Both the position numbers and the translations under genes were made by a program. Shown one piece after another: positions 1-7,547 of a stretch of DNA of 64,000 nucleotides (position 1 is its first letter; every line of letters starts with the position of its first letter). Origin of the DNA: Planctomycetota bacterium (GTDB lineage: Bacteria; Planctomycetota; Planctomycetia; Gemmatales; Gemmataceae); contig JAIOPV010000188.1 in NCBI GenBank assembly GCA_021413735.1, positions 97,378 through 161,377 on the forward strand, in the 5' to 3' direction. Below the pieces are notes generated by a model that was given only the letters and a program-made list of their open reading frames with translations, made no database searches and had not been told where the DNA came from.

Positions 1-121
1 CCCGGACGACGATGCCGTCCCCGGCGTCGAAGTCGAAGTCCTCGGTACGGCGGGTCAGGACCAGGAGACCCTTGCGGCACTCAGGGCACTTCTCGTCGGT
101 CTGTTCGCCAGGATGGTTCAT
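1..121 (-). CDS. YgiT/MqsA-type zinc-finger antitoxin, N-terminal part (runs off window)
   Basis: This reading frame is too short for the ORF track. It starts at the ATG whose complement is at 119-121 and continues past base 1. The first residues hold a CPEC knuckle followed by RKGLLVLTRR, the typical first half of a YgiT/MqsA zinc finger (two CxxC pairs). A GGAGAT ribosome site lies just upstream, and the gene starts 17 bases after the stop of the 114-residue gene on the same strand. A short upstream gene followed by a zinc-finger antitoxin matches mqsRA-like toxin-antitoxin order. The C-terminal DNA-binding part is outside the window, so the family call rests on 40 residues. Confidence 0.55.
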   Translation of the reverse strand, partial: MNHPGEQTDEKCPECRKGLLVLTRRTEDFDFDAGDGIVVR

Positions 122-137
122 TGGAGGATCTCCATCA

Positions 138-482
138 CTACCGTGGGTAATTGGTTCTGTGGCAGCTCTGGATGTAGGCGCGGTACTTCCCAAGGCGATA
201 CTCGTAGACCTTAAGTTTGATGAAAATGCCCCGCCGGTCGGTCGCCTGCCAAGCGATGTCGTTGGGGTCGGGCGGAGTGCATTGGGCAACAGGCACCAAG
301 CACACGCCTCCCGGTCCCAAGGCGTCGATGATGTACTGAACGACTTCTCCATCCGACGGATCACGCCCAAAGTGATCCTTCAGATCAACTTTGGCTTGCC
401 GACTCGCGCGCTGGCTGAACTCGTACTCGTCGTCGTCGAGTAGACTCCGCAATTGTTGCTGTTCTGGAGGCGGACTTGGCAT
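138..482 (-). CDS. Hypothetical protein, candidate toxin partner of the zinc-finger gene
   Basis: A 114-residue protein with an acidic N-terminal third, basic stretches and a C-terminal block (FIKLKVYEYRLGKYRAYIQS) that reads like a small beta-sheet domain. I do not recognise the family. Its position directly upstream of a YgiT/MqsA-like antitoxin, with 17 bases between them, suggests the toxin of a type II module; that is inference from order only. Palindromic sites 88 and 137 bases upstream of its start could be the operator. The overlapping plus-strand ORF 12..443 looks like a shadow because it is rich in Arg, Pro and Ser. Confidence 0.6.
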   Translation of the reverse strand: MPSPPPEQQQLRSLLDDDEYEFSQRASRQAKVDLKDHFGRDPSDGEVVQYIIDALGPGGVCLVPVAQCTPPDPNDIAWQATDRRGIFIKLKVYEYRLGKYRAYIQSCHRTNYPR

Positions 483-568
483 GCGGCCGAACCCCGCGGT
501 GGTGACAGTTCGTGAAGCCTTATCACATGGTCAGATCTTTTTCAGGTGGCCGAGTGTGCCAGATTGTT

Positions 569-634
569 AATCATATGATCTGTTTCGGTGCGGTCAAGCC
601 CAGCGGCTCACCTGATTTCAGATCATATGATCTG
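569..634. promoter_or_regulatory. Two palindromic operator-like sites
   Basis: CAGATCATATGATCTG at 619-634 is a perfect 16-base palindrome. The core ATCATATGAT recurs at 570-579, followed by CTG. Centres are 52 bases apart, about five helical turns on the same DNA face. They sit upstream of the leftward toxin-antitoxin-like pair, fitting an autoregulatory operator. A half-site, TCAGATCTT, is seen near 531-539. Binding is inferred. Confidence 0.5.
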
Positions 635-783
635 TCGGGGCCGCGGCCAGAACTCCACATTTTCTCTAATCTTCTACTGGTAAAAGGCTTGCGTCGAATA
701 ATCAGGTCGTCAACTGGCTCCTGAAATATGTTCGCGACGCCCCTGACCGCTCCGACAAGGCCCCTTGGCACTTTCCATCCCGC

Positions 784-860
784 CCCGCCGAGCCGATCCG
801 GGGAGACTGCCCGAGCCGTCGAACTTCGCAAGCTGCCAAGGCGGTTTCCATCCCAGCGGA
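784..860 (+). repeat. Diverged leader repeat, copy 1
   Basis: Contains CCCGCCGAGCC (784-794) and CGCAAGCTGCCAA (827-839), then GGTTTCCATCCC. The same blocks with nearly the same spacing (43 against 46 bases) occur at 2764-2850. It precedes the gene starting at 1000. Confidence 0.5.
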
Positions 861-999
861 TATCGGGGACGCGGCATGAGGCCCCCGGCGCTCGAATCGA
901 ACGCCAACTTGCCCGGAACGCATCGAAGAGACGGGATTAATCGCTGCCGATGGACGCCCTCCCGCCTGCCGCTAAAATGCTGGTTTTGGAGGGCGTGCC

Positions 1000-1740
1000 G
1001 TGTTCAAGGGAACGGTGAGCTACCGGGCAGAGATCGACGGCATGGGGCTGAAGTTCCCGCTGTTCGATTACAAACCCACGGAACCGGCCATCGAGAAGGT
1101 GGAGATCGAAGGGCCGAATGGCGATCACATCCTGGTGACTGTCCATTTTTCGTCCATCGCGGCCCCCGACGATGCCCGCCCCATCGCGGCGAAGGCCGCA
1201 ACTGCCGCCCTTGATCGCCTAAGCTATCACCACGGGATCACCATCGGCAACCCGCACTTCACCGGCCACAACTTCAACCCTGTTAACCCCACGCCGGGCA
1301 CGTTCAGTTACGCTGGAAGCGGGATTGGACTGTTCGTGTCCGGGTCGGCGCCAGCCGCCATCGGGCTCCAGCCGGGCCAACTCAAGCCGGATCTCGAAGA
1401 CCCCACTCCCACCGGTGGACGGCACTTCCCACTATTTCGTTCCGCCCTGCTCTCGGGAAGCCCGGTCGAGACGTTCATGCACCTCTACAACTTGCTGCTG
1501 ATGCTGTACGGGGACAATCAGGGCAACGTTGACGGGTTCATCCGCACGGTCGAACCTGCCGTTCCACAGACCCCCAGCCCGAAGTTCGCAGGGGTGAATG
1601 AGACCCTCTACACCCGGCTCCGCAACGAGTTCGCGCATGTCCGCGTCGGTGTTGACATGAACCAGACGAAGGCGGAGATGGAACAGCACGTCGGTCACCT
1701 CCGGGACATCGTTCGCAAGGCGATCAAAGCGAAGCCGTAG
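1000..1740 (+). CDS. MauJ/HEPN-like hypothetical protein
   Basis: A 246-residue protein. GTG is chosen as the start because GGAGGG lies six bases upstream. The N-terminal half is beta-rich without a recognised motif. The C-terminal part has the pattern ETLYTRLRNEFAH, with R208 and H213 forming an R-x4-H motif as in HEPN-type helical domains. The same C-terminal pattern (LYNRLRNE.AH plus a final helical segment) is found in proteins often annotated as methylamine-utilization protein MauJ, which occur widely outside mau operons. No mau genes are present, so a methylamine role is unlikely. HEPN domains are common in toxins and RNases, but activity is not shown here. Confidence 0.55.
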   Translation: MFKGTVSYRAEIDGMGLKFPLFDYKPTEPAIEKVEIEGPNGDHILVTVHFSSIAAPDDARPIAAKAATAALDRLSYHHGITIGNPHFTGHNFNPVNPTPGTFSYAGSGIGLFVSGSAPAAIGLQPGQLKPDLEDPTPTGGRHFPLFRSALLSGSPVETFMHLYNLLLMLYGDNQGNVDGFIRTVEPAVPQTPSPKFAGVNETLYTRLRNEFAHVRVGVDMNQTKAEMEQHVGHLRDIVRKAIKAKP

Positions 1741-1798
1741 CTCCGATGGTCGTTTCTGGTGCCGGATGCGGTGCTGCATAAAGTGCTTGACCGCGTGT

Positions 1799-2299
1799 TT
1801 AGTCGAGCTTGGCCTCGTTCTTCCTATGCCACTCGATGTGGTGCTTCCGGCACAGCCAACGGACTTCAAGCGGTTTCGTGTAGTCATCGTGATGCGCTTC
1901 GACTTGCCTCCAGCCGTCGGGAGCCCGAATTGGTATGCCGCACACTTCGCACGGTGAAGGGAGCAGATCGCCTCGGGCGATGGCATTTTTGACCTCTGCC
2001 CATGCTGCGGCTTTCAGTTGGTACGCAGCGGTGCGTTTTGCCACTTCGCCATCCGGTCGCTCTTCGATTCCGTGAGGCATCCCAGCATATCCGGGGTCGG
2101 AAAGCGACGCAGACTCTTGGCGATCAGGATCACGTTCGGCAATCTGATGGACTCCAGCCTTCACGAGGCAAGCATGTGCAGCCTGCTTTGTGACCCGGAA
2201 AAAATCCGCAATCTGAGCAAAATCGAATCCAGCCGCATAAAGCAGCGTTGCCTGCCGCAAGTCAATCTTCCTCTTGTATCCCTTTCTTACATATCCCAT
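1799..2299 (-). CDS. HNH-type endonuclease with N-terminal helix-turn-helix
   Basis: A 166-residue protein with two parts. Residues 10-50 look like a helix-turn-helix (DFAQIADFFRVTKQAAHACL). The C-terminal 60 residues carry CEVCG, a HHDDY segment and LCRKHHIEWH, the treble-clef HNH fold used by many phage endonucleases, where the first HH supplies the general base and metal ligand. AAGGAGG stands eight bases before the ATG. It is transcribed away from the 2411 gene, across a control region with a perfect dyad. The likely role is a homing or packaging-related nicking nuclease; the target is unknown. Confidence 0.8.
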   Translation of the reverse strand: MGYVRKGYKRKIDLRQATLLYAAGFDFAQIADFFRVTKQAAHACLVKAGVHQIAERDPDRQESASLSDPGYAGMPHGIEERPDGEVAKRTAAYQLKAAAWAEVKNAIARGDLLPSPCEVCGIPIRAPDGWRQVEAHHDDYTKPLEVRWLCRKHHIEWHRKNEAKLD

Positions 2300-2328
2300 C
2301 CAACTGCCTCCTTGTTGACGACATAAAT

Positions 2329-2362
2329 CTGTTTGACATGAACAATTGATTCTGTCAAACAG
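2329..2362. promoter_or_regulatory. Perfect dyad in divergent control region
   Basis: CTGTTTGACA (2329-2338) and TGTCAAACAG (2353-2362) are exact inverted repeats separated by 14 bases, in the 111-base gap between the leftward HNH gene and the rightward 2411 gene. Each arm contains TTGACA, resembling a -35 hexamer pointing inward. An operator or overlapping divergent promoter is likely; no good -10 box is obvious. Confidence 0.5.
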
Positions 2363-2410
2363 TTATTCAGTACGGGCAATGAAGCTCGGTGTAAATGTTC
2401 AGGAGTGAGT

Positions 2411-2722
2411 ATGCAAATTGACAAATCGAAGCTGGCCAGTCTCGCGGCTGATTGCCATGTAAAACAGACCTCTATGCAGAGCCTTCATATGCAATTGCAA
2501 AAAGGCGGCACTCCCGAGATGGCGGGTCTATACCCTATCGCCAAGGTCGAATATCAACGGGCCAAAAATCTGCTCGACCTGGAAGTAAAGACCCAGTCCG
2601 TGACCATCATCAAACAGACCTCCCAAGCACATGCTAGCGATTGCGCGGTACATAACGCGCCCGCCCTGCCAGTTGGCCCTTGCGATTGCGACCTGTCGGT
2701 AAGGGAATCAGACCCCGCATGA
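2411..2722 (+). CDS. Small phage-type protein with DCAVHN...GPCDC motif
   Basis: A 103-residue protein. ATG 2411 is preferred over the GTG at 2405 because AGGAG is then six bases upstream. The first 75 residues are mostly helical. The C-terminus carries SDCAVHNAPALPVGPCDCDL, a short motif with three cysteines and a histidine that appears in many small phage proteins of unknown function and could bind zinc. No function is assigned. Confidence 0.65.
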   Translation: MQIDKSKLASLAADCHVKQTSMQSLHMQLQKGGTPEMAGLYPIAKVEYQRAKNLLDLEVKTQSVTIIKQTSQAHASDCAVHNAPALPVGPCDCDLSVRESDPA

Positions 2723-2763
2723 CCCGAACACGTCCGTGACCGTCCTGCCCATCCATCAACTCC

Positions 2764-2850
2764 CCCGCCGAGCCATTTATCGGGTGATGCTGAAGCCGCA
2801 GCCGTGCCCCGCAAGCTGCCAACCGGGTTTCCCTTCGGGAGCCTCCCGGT
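2764..2850 (+). repeat. Diverged leader repeat, copy 2, with hairpin
   Basis: Shares CCCGCCGAGCC and CGCAAGCTGCCAA with copy 1, and GCAGCCGTGCC (2798-2808) with copy 3 near 10991. It ends in AACCGGG...TCCCTTCGGGA...CCCGGTT, which can fold into nested stems. The 216-base stretch 2723-2938 holds no gene. Confidence 0.5.
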
Positions 2851-2899
2851 TTCGCGTTGCCGGTCACAGCCCCAGCGGCTTCGTGCGCAACCCGTAACG

Positions 2900-2916
2900 G
2901 CCCCGATTGGCGGGGT
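2900..2916 (+). promoter_or_regulatory. Hairpin in front of the ribosome site of the 2939 gene
   Basis: CCCCG-ATTGG-CGGGG folds into a short stem, followed 8 bases later by CTGAAAGGAATC and the ATG. A similar hairpin plus AAAGGAATC layout precedes the 3584 gene. Confidence 0.35.
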
Positions 2917-2938
2917 CAGCAACTGAAAGGAATCGACT

Positions 2939-3517
2939 ATGACCAAGAAAGTAAAACTGACCAACGCGCGCCGTGATGTGATTCGTGAATACGGCGTCAA
3001 ACACATTAGTGCCAACATCGACCGCACCAAGGAGAAGAAGCACCTCGGGGTCATGACCGAGGCTGCGAACGCTGCGATCCGGGCCAAGTACCCCGAGGCC
3101 GACATGGTGGTCCTTCGGAGGTACAAGCTCGAACAGACGGATCGTTGCCTCAAGTTCCAGCTCCCAAGCGGACGGGTGGACGGATTCAACTTCCCCAGCG
3201 ATGCGGCAATAGCTGACATTCCGTATTGCCGGAGCTGCCACTACGGAAACAGCGACGTGTTTGTGGTGTCGTCCGCCTTCGAGAAGTCCTTTGATGAGTA
3301 CGCGAAGCTGAAAACCGAATCCGATAAACGCCAGCATGAGAAGATGCAGGAGTTTATGAGCTTCCTCGGTGCCTGCCAGTGCGTCGAGGAGGTGCTGGAA
3401 GTGATTGAGCTCCCGGAGGACATCCGCAAACGTGTCGGGCACGAATCCACCGGCCTTGTGGCCGTTACTCCGGAAACGGTCAAGTCGCTCAAGGCAACGT
3501 TCAAGAAAAGTGCGTAA
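2939..3517 (+). CDS. Hypothetical protein, possibly nucleotide-modification-associated (Nmad5-like)
   Basis: A 192-residue protein with a basic N-terminus (MTKKVKLTNARRDVIREYG), a charged central helix region, and CRSCH near residue 97, possibly half of a metal site. The N-terminal layout resembles small phage proteins put in the Nmad5 group, but I hold this only weakly from memory of the pattern. The start is firm: GAAAGGAATC lies just upstream. It is the first of three plus-strand genes (with the ParB-like and 93-residue genes) that share the AAAGGAATC-type initiation leader, suggesting co-regulation. Confidence 0.6.
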   Translation: MTKKVKLTNARRDVIREYGVKHISANIDRTKEKKHLGVMTEAANAAIRAKYPEADMVVLRRYKLEQTDRCLKFQLPSGRVDGFNFPSDAAIADIPYCRSCHYGNSDVFVVSSAFEKSFDEYAKLKTESDKRQHEKMQEFMSFLGACQCVEEVLEVIELPEDIRKRVGHESTGLVAVTPETVKSLKATFKKSA

Positions 3518-3522
3518 TCTAC

Positions 3523-3547
3523 CGGGCGAGGCATGAAGCCCCGCCCG
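3523..3547 (+). promoter_or_regulatory. Hairpin between the 2939 gene and the ParB-like gene
   Basis: CGGGCG-a-GGC-atgaa-GCC-c-CGCCCG forms a nine-pair stem with one internal mismatch, five bases after the upstream stop. It lies 36 bases before the ATG of the ParB-like gene and could modulate read-through or stabilise the message. No T-run follows, so a simple terminator is less likely. Confidence 0.4.
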
Positions 3548-3583
3548 TCCTATCCAACGTCAAATCAGAAAAGGAATTCCACC

Positions 3584-5512
3584 ATGACCTACCAACAGAT
3601 CGAAATCAATCACCTTGAACGTTCCCCCCTGAACGTCCGCAAAACCGACAGCCATGCAGCGATGGAGGAACTGAAAGCGTCCATCGTCGCTCACGGCCTC
3701 ATGCAGAACCTCGTCGTGGTTCCCGCCAAGAAGGGGAAGTTCAGCGTGGTCGCTGGCGGAAGACGCCTCGAAGCGCTCATCCAACTGCGGGACGAGGGCA
3801 AACTGCCTGACGATCACTCCGTCCCATGCCGAATCGCCGACCCGGCAGAAGCGGCGGAACTGAGCCTCGCCGAGAACACTGTCCGCCAGGCCATGCACCC
3901 CGCCGACGAGTTCGAGGCCTTCGCCGCTCTTATCGAGCAGAAACTAACCGCCGCTCAGGTGGCGGAGCGGTTCGGCACAACCGAACGGCACGTCCTTCAA
4001 CGCATGAAGCTGGGCCGGGTCGCACCGAAGCTCCTTACGGCTTACCGGGCAGGCGACGTGACGCTCGACGCCCTCATGGCGTTTGCGGTCACCGACGACC
4101 ACAAGCGGCAGCTCAGCGTCTGGAAATCGCTGGAAGGCTGGCAGGTCAACAACGTGCGCCAGATCCGAGGTAAGCTCACAGACACGCTGACCGATGCCGA
4201 CGACGACGTGGTCAAGTTCGTCGGTCTGGAAGCCTATAGGGCAGCGGGCGGGCGGGTTCGGGAAGATCTGTTCAGCGAAGACGTGTATCTCGAAGACTCC
4301 GCGCTACTGGAACGTCTCGCCAACGAGAAACTGGACGCCGAAGTCGAGAAGCTCCGGGCCGAAGGCTGGGGCTGGGTCGAGATCGAAAGTGACGACAGCA
4401 TTCCGGCATACCGTTGCGGGCGGATCGAAGCAAAACCAGTAGACGCGCCGGAAGAACTCCTCTCTCTACAAAGCCAACTTGAAGTCGAGATTCGGGACCT
4501 CGACGAAGTTATCGAGGCGACGTGGGAGAGCGAGGATTCGGAGGAAGAGGAACGACTCGACACGAAGCGCTCCGAGGTACAGGAGCGACTCGACGCACTG
4601 GAAGAACAACTCGAAACGTACGCCGCCTTCGATCCGGCAGAGATGGCGAACGCTGGATGCCTCGTCTCCATCGGCCACGACGGCGAACTCGACCTCGCAC
4701 GCGGCTTGGTGAAACCGGGCGACCACCGGCCAGCAGCGGCAGGCGCCAACGATGGGTCTACCGCGGCGAAAGAGAAGCCGGAGTTCTCACAATCGCTCAT
4801 CGCCGACCTGAAGGCGTACCGGACGCAAGCCGCCCAAGCCGAGATCGCCTCACACCCCGATATCGCTTTCGACCTGCTGGTGTTCCACGTCGCTTGCGAC
4901 GTCCTCAGCCCCAGTAGTTTCCTCCGTGAGGGGATCGACGTCAGCTTCCGGCAGAGCTACCCCCGCCCGAGTGTTGAAAAGGACGGAATTGCTACCAAAC
5001 GGCTTGAAGCCATCCGGGAAGGCTTGTCGCTCGCGTGGCTGGAAATCGATGGCGAGGACGAGCGGTTTGACGCATTCCGTCAACTTCCCGACGACGACAA
5101 ACGCCGCATCCTCGCCTACTCCACTGCGTTGACCTTGAAGCCATCGCTGGCCGGCAGTGGCGAGTTTCCCTCGGCCTACGAAATCGCCCTGTCCCTGACG
5201 GGCGGCAGCGTGGCCGAATACTGGCGACCCACGAAGGACAACTACCTATCGCGAATCACCCGCGAGCAACTACTGGCGGCCGGGAGCGAGGTCATGCTCA
5301 GCGGCAAGGAGTGGGCCATCGCTCACCGCGACGACAAGAAGGGGGCGCTGGTCGAGGTGCTGGACACAACCTTCGCGGCGTCTGGCAAACCGGACACGAG
5401 GGACGCGATCAAGAACTGGTTGCCGAAGGGCATGGAGTTCCGGGCCGTGGCACAGGAAGCCGAGCCGATCGAAGCCCCGAAGAAGGTCCGCAAAGCCAAG
5501 CAAGTAGCGTAG
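3584..5512 (+). CDS. ParB/RepB/Spo0J-family protein
   Basis: A 642-residue protein. ATG 3584 is used rather than 3533 because AAAAGGAATTCC precedes it. Residues 1-120 form a ParB N-terminal domain, with QNLVVVP, the GGRR signature at 58-61 and the AENTVRQAMHPADEF block that follows the nucleotide-binding box. A helix-turn-helix (LTAAQVAERFGTTERHVLQR) follows at about 125-165. The long remainder has an acidic coiled segment (300-360) and a helical C-terminal domain. Large ParB-like proteins of this kind are typical of plasmids and phage-plasmids. No ParA gene and no obvious parS array is seen in the window, so a role in gene control or DNA processing instead of classic partition is possible. 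Confidence 0.85.
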   Translation: MTYQQIEINHLERSPLNVRKTDSHAAMEELKASIVAHGLMQNLVVVPAKKGKFSVVAGGRRLEALIQLRDEGKLPDDHSVPCRIADPAEAAELSLAENTVRQAMHPADEFEAFAALIEQKLTAAQVAERFGTTERHVLQRMKLGRVAPKLLTAYRAGDVTLDALMAFAVTDDHKRQLSVWKSLEGWQVNNVRQIRGKLTDTLTDADDDVVKFVGLEAYRAAGGRVREDLFSEDVYLEDSALLERLANEKLDAEVEKLRAEGWGWVEIESDDSIPAYRCGRIEAKPVDAPEELLSLQSQLEVEIRDLDEVIEATWESEDSEEEERLDTKRSEVQERLDALEEQLETYAAFDPAEMANAGCLVSIGHDGELDLARGLVKPGDHRPAAAGANDGSTAAKEKPEFSQSLIADLKAYRTQAAQAEIASHPDIAFDLLVFHVACDVLSPSSFLREGIDVSFRQSYPRPSVEKDGIATKRLEAIREGLSLAWLEIDGEDERFDAFRQLPDDDKRRILAYSTALTLKPSLAGSGEFPSAYEIALSLTGGSVAEYWRPTKDNYLSRITREQLLAAGSEVMLSGKEWAIAHRDDKKGALVEVLDTTFAASGKPDTRDAIKNWLPKGMEFRAVAQEAEPIEAPKKVRKAKQVA

Positions 5513-5561
5513 CTCAACCGGGGCGGTGGCGACGCCGCGCCAACCTGAAAGGAATCGCAAC

Positions 5562-5843
5562 ATGAAGAACAAAATGAACGACCTAAACGACCACCTTTTT
5601 GCCCAGCTTGAGCGTTTGAGCGATGAGAATCTCGACGAGAAAGGACTGGAACGCGAAGTCCAGCGCACCAGCTCCATCGTCAACGTCAGCGAACAGATCA
5701 TCAACAACGCGCAGGTGGCCCTGAACGCGGCGGAATTGGTGGCGAAGCATGGACGCGGCAATTGGGAGAACATGTTGCCGAACGTCGATGGTAAGCCGAA
5801 GCCGCCCGTCATCCCGGATTTCAGCGACAAGGGCGGCAAATGA
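5562..5843 (+). CDS. Small helical phage-type protein
   Basis: A 93-residue protein. ATG 5562 follows CTGAAAGGAATCGCAAC, the same leader as the 2939 gene. The sequence LNDHLFAQLERLSDENL plus EQIINNAQVALNAAELVA matches a widespread family of short phage proteins of unknown function, predicted all-helical. Its stop overlaps the start of the HNH gene (ATGA), so the two are translationally coupled and probably act together or are exchanged as a pair between phages. Confidence 0.7.
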   Translation: MKNKMNDLNDHLFAQLERLSDENLDEKGLEREVQRTSSIVNVSEQIINNAQVALNAAELVAKHGRGNWENMLPNVDGKPKPPVIPDFSDKGGK

Positions 5844-6502
5844 CGAGGGGCCGCCGCATTCATTATTCCGAACCGGAGCTGGACTGGATCAAGCGATCCC
5901 GCGCGCTGCCGCGCAAAGACGGGCACCGGAAGTTCTGCGAAAAGTTCGAGCGGGGCGACGTGACGCTCACGCACTTCAACTCCTTGTGCAAGCGGAAGGG
6001 CTGGCTGACCGGGCGCACCGGGCGGATCGAGAAAGGCGCGGAACCGTGGAATACGGGCATGAAGATGCCGCCCGGCAAGGGTGGCAATCACCCGAACGCC
6101 CGGAAGACTCAGTTCCAACCCGGAACGCGCCAGGGAGTTGCCACGAAGCTGTATAAGCCGATCGGCACCGAGCGGGTCAGCAGAGACGGGTATCTGGAGC
6201 GAAAGATCCACGACGGCATGCCCCTGCAGTCACGCTGGCGGGCCGTGCATCTCATACGGTGGGAAGCGGTGAACGGCCCGGTGCCCAAAGGCATGTGCCT
6301 GAAGTGCCTTGACGGGAACCACCGGAACACTGAGCCAGACAATTGGGTCGCTATACCGCGGGGCGCACTGCCGTTTCTCAATGGGCATCGGGGCCACAAT
6401 TATAACGAGGTGCCTGACGAGTTGAAGCCCGCCGTCCTGGCGTTGGCACGGTTAAAGCACGCAAAGTCGAAAGCCGCCAAAAGAAAGAAGGATCTGCCCT
6501 GA
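5840..6502 (+). CDS. Phage HNH endonuclease
   Basis: A 220-residue protein. The N-terminal 60 residues form a DNA-binding-like module (GWLTGRTGRIEKG), then a basic linker with PPGKGGNHPNA and TQFQPG. The nuclease core runs LYKPIGTER, YLERKIHDG, WRAVHLIRWEAVNGPVPKGM, then LDGNHRNTEPDNW, which is the HNH_3 arrangement with the catalytic His in AVHLIRWE and the Asn/His set in DGNHRNT. Length and order match HNH genes paired with the 93-residue family. A 21-base inverted repeat starts at its stop codon. Confidence 0.85.
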   Translation: MTRGRRIHYSEPELDWIKRSRALPRKDGHRKFCEKFERGDVTLTHFNSLCKRKGWLTGRTGRIEKGAEPWNTGMKMPPGKGGNHPNARKTQFQPGTRQGVATKLYKPIGTERVSRDGYLERKIHDGMPLQSRWRAVHLIRWEAVNGPVPKGMCLKCLDGNHRNTEPDNWVAIPRGALPFLNGHRGHNYNEVPDELKPAVLALARLKHAKSKAAKRKKDLP

Positions 6503-6582
6503 GAGCCTGTGAATCAAACCCCGTTTTCAGGTCGAAAAGCCCTTGTTTTCGGCGATCTGGAGGGGTTTGATTCACAGGCTCT
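6502..6582. repeat. 81-bp element with 21-bp perfect terminal inverted repeats
   Basis: AGAGCCTGTGAATCAAACCCC (6502-6522) and its exact reverse complement (6562-6582) flank a 39-base loop. The arms are long for a terminator and there is no T-run, so a miniature inverted-repeat element is one reading. Lying between two convergent genes, it could also end transcription from both sides. GCCCTG is present on both flanks. Confidence 0.55.
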
Positions 6583-6705
6583 GAGCCCTGCCCAGCAAGT
6601 TCTCCTGCACGAACAGCCCGACAAGCCCCTCGTCCCTTGCACTAACGTGGGACTACCGCCTATGCCGTACTTAGAGATGAAGCACTTCATTGGGCGAACA
6701 GGTCG

Positions 6706-7440
6706 CTATTCGATCTTGCCACATCCGCCGGCGTCGATCACATAAACATCGAATGTCTCACTGATAGGGTTGACCCCCGTGCCGCCCAGTAACGGGTAGC
6801 GTTCGTGGCAGATCTTCATGAGCCTCTTGCTGAATGCAAGGGCTTGATCCTTCGTTACCGTCCCGATCGCTTGCGCTTGCCGCTGGAGCACATATTTCTT
6901 TACGTCTGCATCCGCGCGTAGATCATCGAACTGCGGACGGTTGCCTTTCATGAGTTCATCGATAACCTCGGTGCTACCGAACGGATTGACGCCGCTGTGG
7001 TCGCACTTCAGGTTGGTGCCGAGCACCTGCAGTGTTCCATCGCGCTTTGTGGAACACTGGCGATGCTGATACCTGAACCCTTCATCGACCCGACTGTAAA
7101 ACATGGCCTGAAATGATACCAGCACGATCTCGCCGGGGCGGTAAGTCTTGCAGTAAGTGGAGAACTCTTCCTTCAGTTTGCCCTCGAACGCTCCGAGCTT
7201 TTCGGCGGAGAACACTTGGTCTGCAAAGAATACCCTCATGACCTCGTACACATCGAACCTTACCACATCGCTTCCGCGGCCGAGCAATCGCACGCCACCC
7301 GTGGCAGTGCCAAGCGCCGCATTGCTCAACTTCACAATTTTGGTAACCGTGTCCTCATAGGTGTTCTTCTTCTTCCGCACCCTCTTGTCTGCGGCGAGAA
7401 CCAGCGCCTCTGTCGTGGCAATCGCGTTGACGAGTGTCAT
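6706..7440 (-). CDS. Proteasome-beta-like Ntn hydrolase
   Basis: A 244-residue protein. ATG 7440 is chosen well inside the 386-residue ORF because GAGGGA lies nine bases upstream and because the protein then begins Met-Thr. Counting from that Thr as 1, Asp17 sits in LVLAADKR and Lys33 in DTVTKIVKL: exactly the T1-D17-K33 catalytic set of 20S proteasome beta subunits and HslV-like relatives. Near the C-terminus, a helix (TKDQALAFSKRLMKICHER) then LLGGTGV and VYVIDAGG match the family's last helix and strands. Only Met1 precedes the nucleophile, so removal by Met aminopeptidase would expose it without a propeptide. It lies downstream of the relaxase and a hypothetical gene on the same strand. 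No partner ATPase is nearby; substrate unknown. Confidence 0.75.
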   Translation of the reverse strand: MTLVNAIATTEALVLAADKRVRKKKNTYEDTVTKIVKLSNAALGTATGGVRLLGRGSDVVRFDVYEVMRVFFADQVFSAEKLGAFEGKLKEEFSTYCKTYRPGEIVLVSFQAMFYSRVDEGFRYQHRQCSTKRDGTLQVLGTNLKCDHSGVNPFGSTEVIDELMKGNRPQFDDLRADADVKKYVLQRQAQAIGTVTKDQALAFSKRLMKICHERYPLLGGTGVNPISETFDVYVIDAGGCGKIE

Positions 7441-7547
7441 CGAATGTCCCTCACGAATCCGCACAATCGCAGTCCCGCTGTAATCGACTCGTGCTGCCTT
7501 CGGCATCTGAGCCTCGACTTCGATTCTAGCGACGGTCGGCCACAGAT

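Larger units (their letters stand above)
484..999. other. Non-coding region with palindromes and a diverged repeat
   Basis: About 516 bases without a convincing gene. The short ORFs here are Arg/Pro/Ser-rich and overlap one another, as shadows do. The region contains two ATCATATGAT palindromes near 570-634, an AT-rich stretch around 660-710, and one copy of a leader-type repeat at 784-860 that recurs before two other genes. Confidence 0.6.

Noticed and set aside
12-443. 143-residue plus-strand ORF at the window start
   Set aside because: It overlaps the two better leftward genes and has shadow-like composition.
3584-5512. parS sites or ParA partner for the ParB-like protein
   Set aside because: No ParA-type Walker gene and no repeated parS-like palindrome was found nearby.
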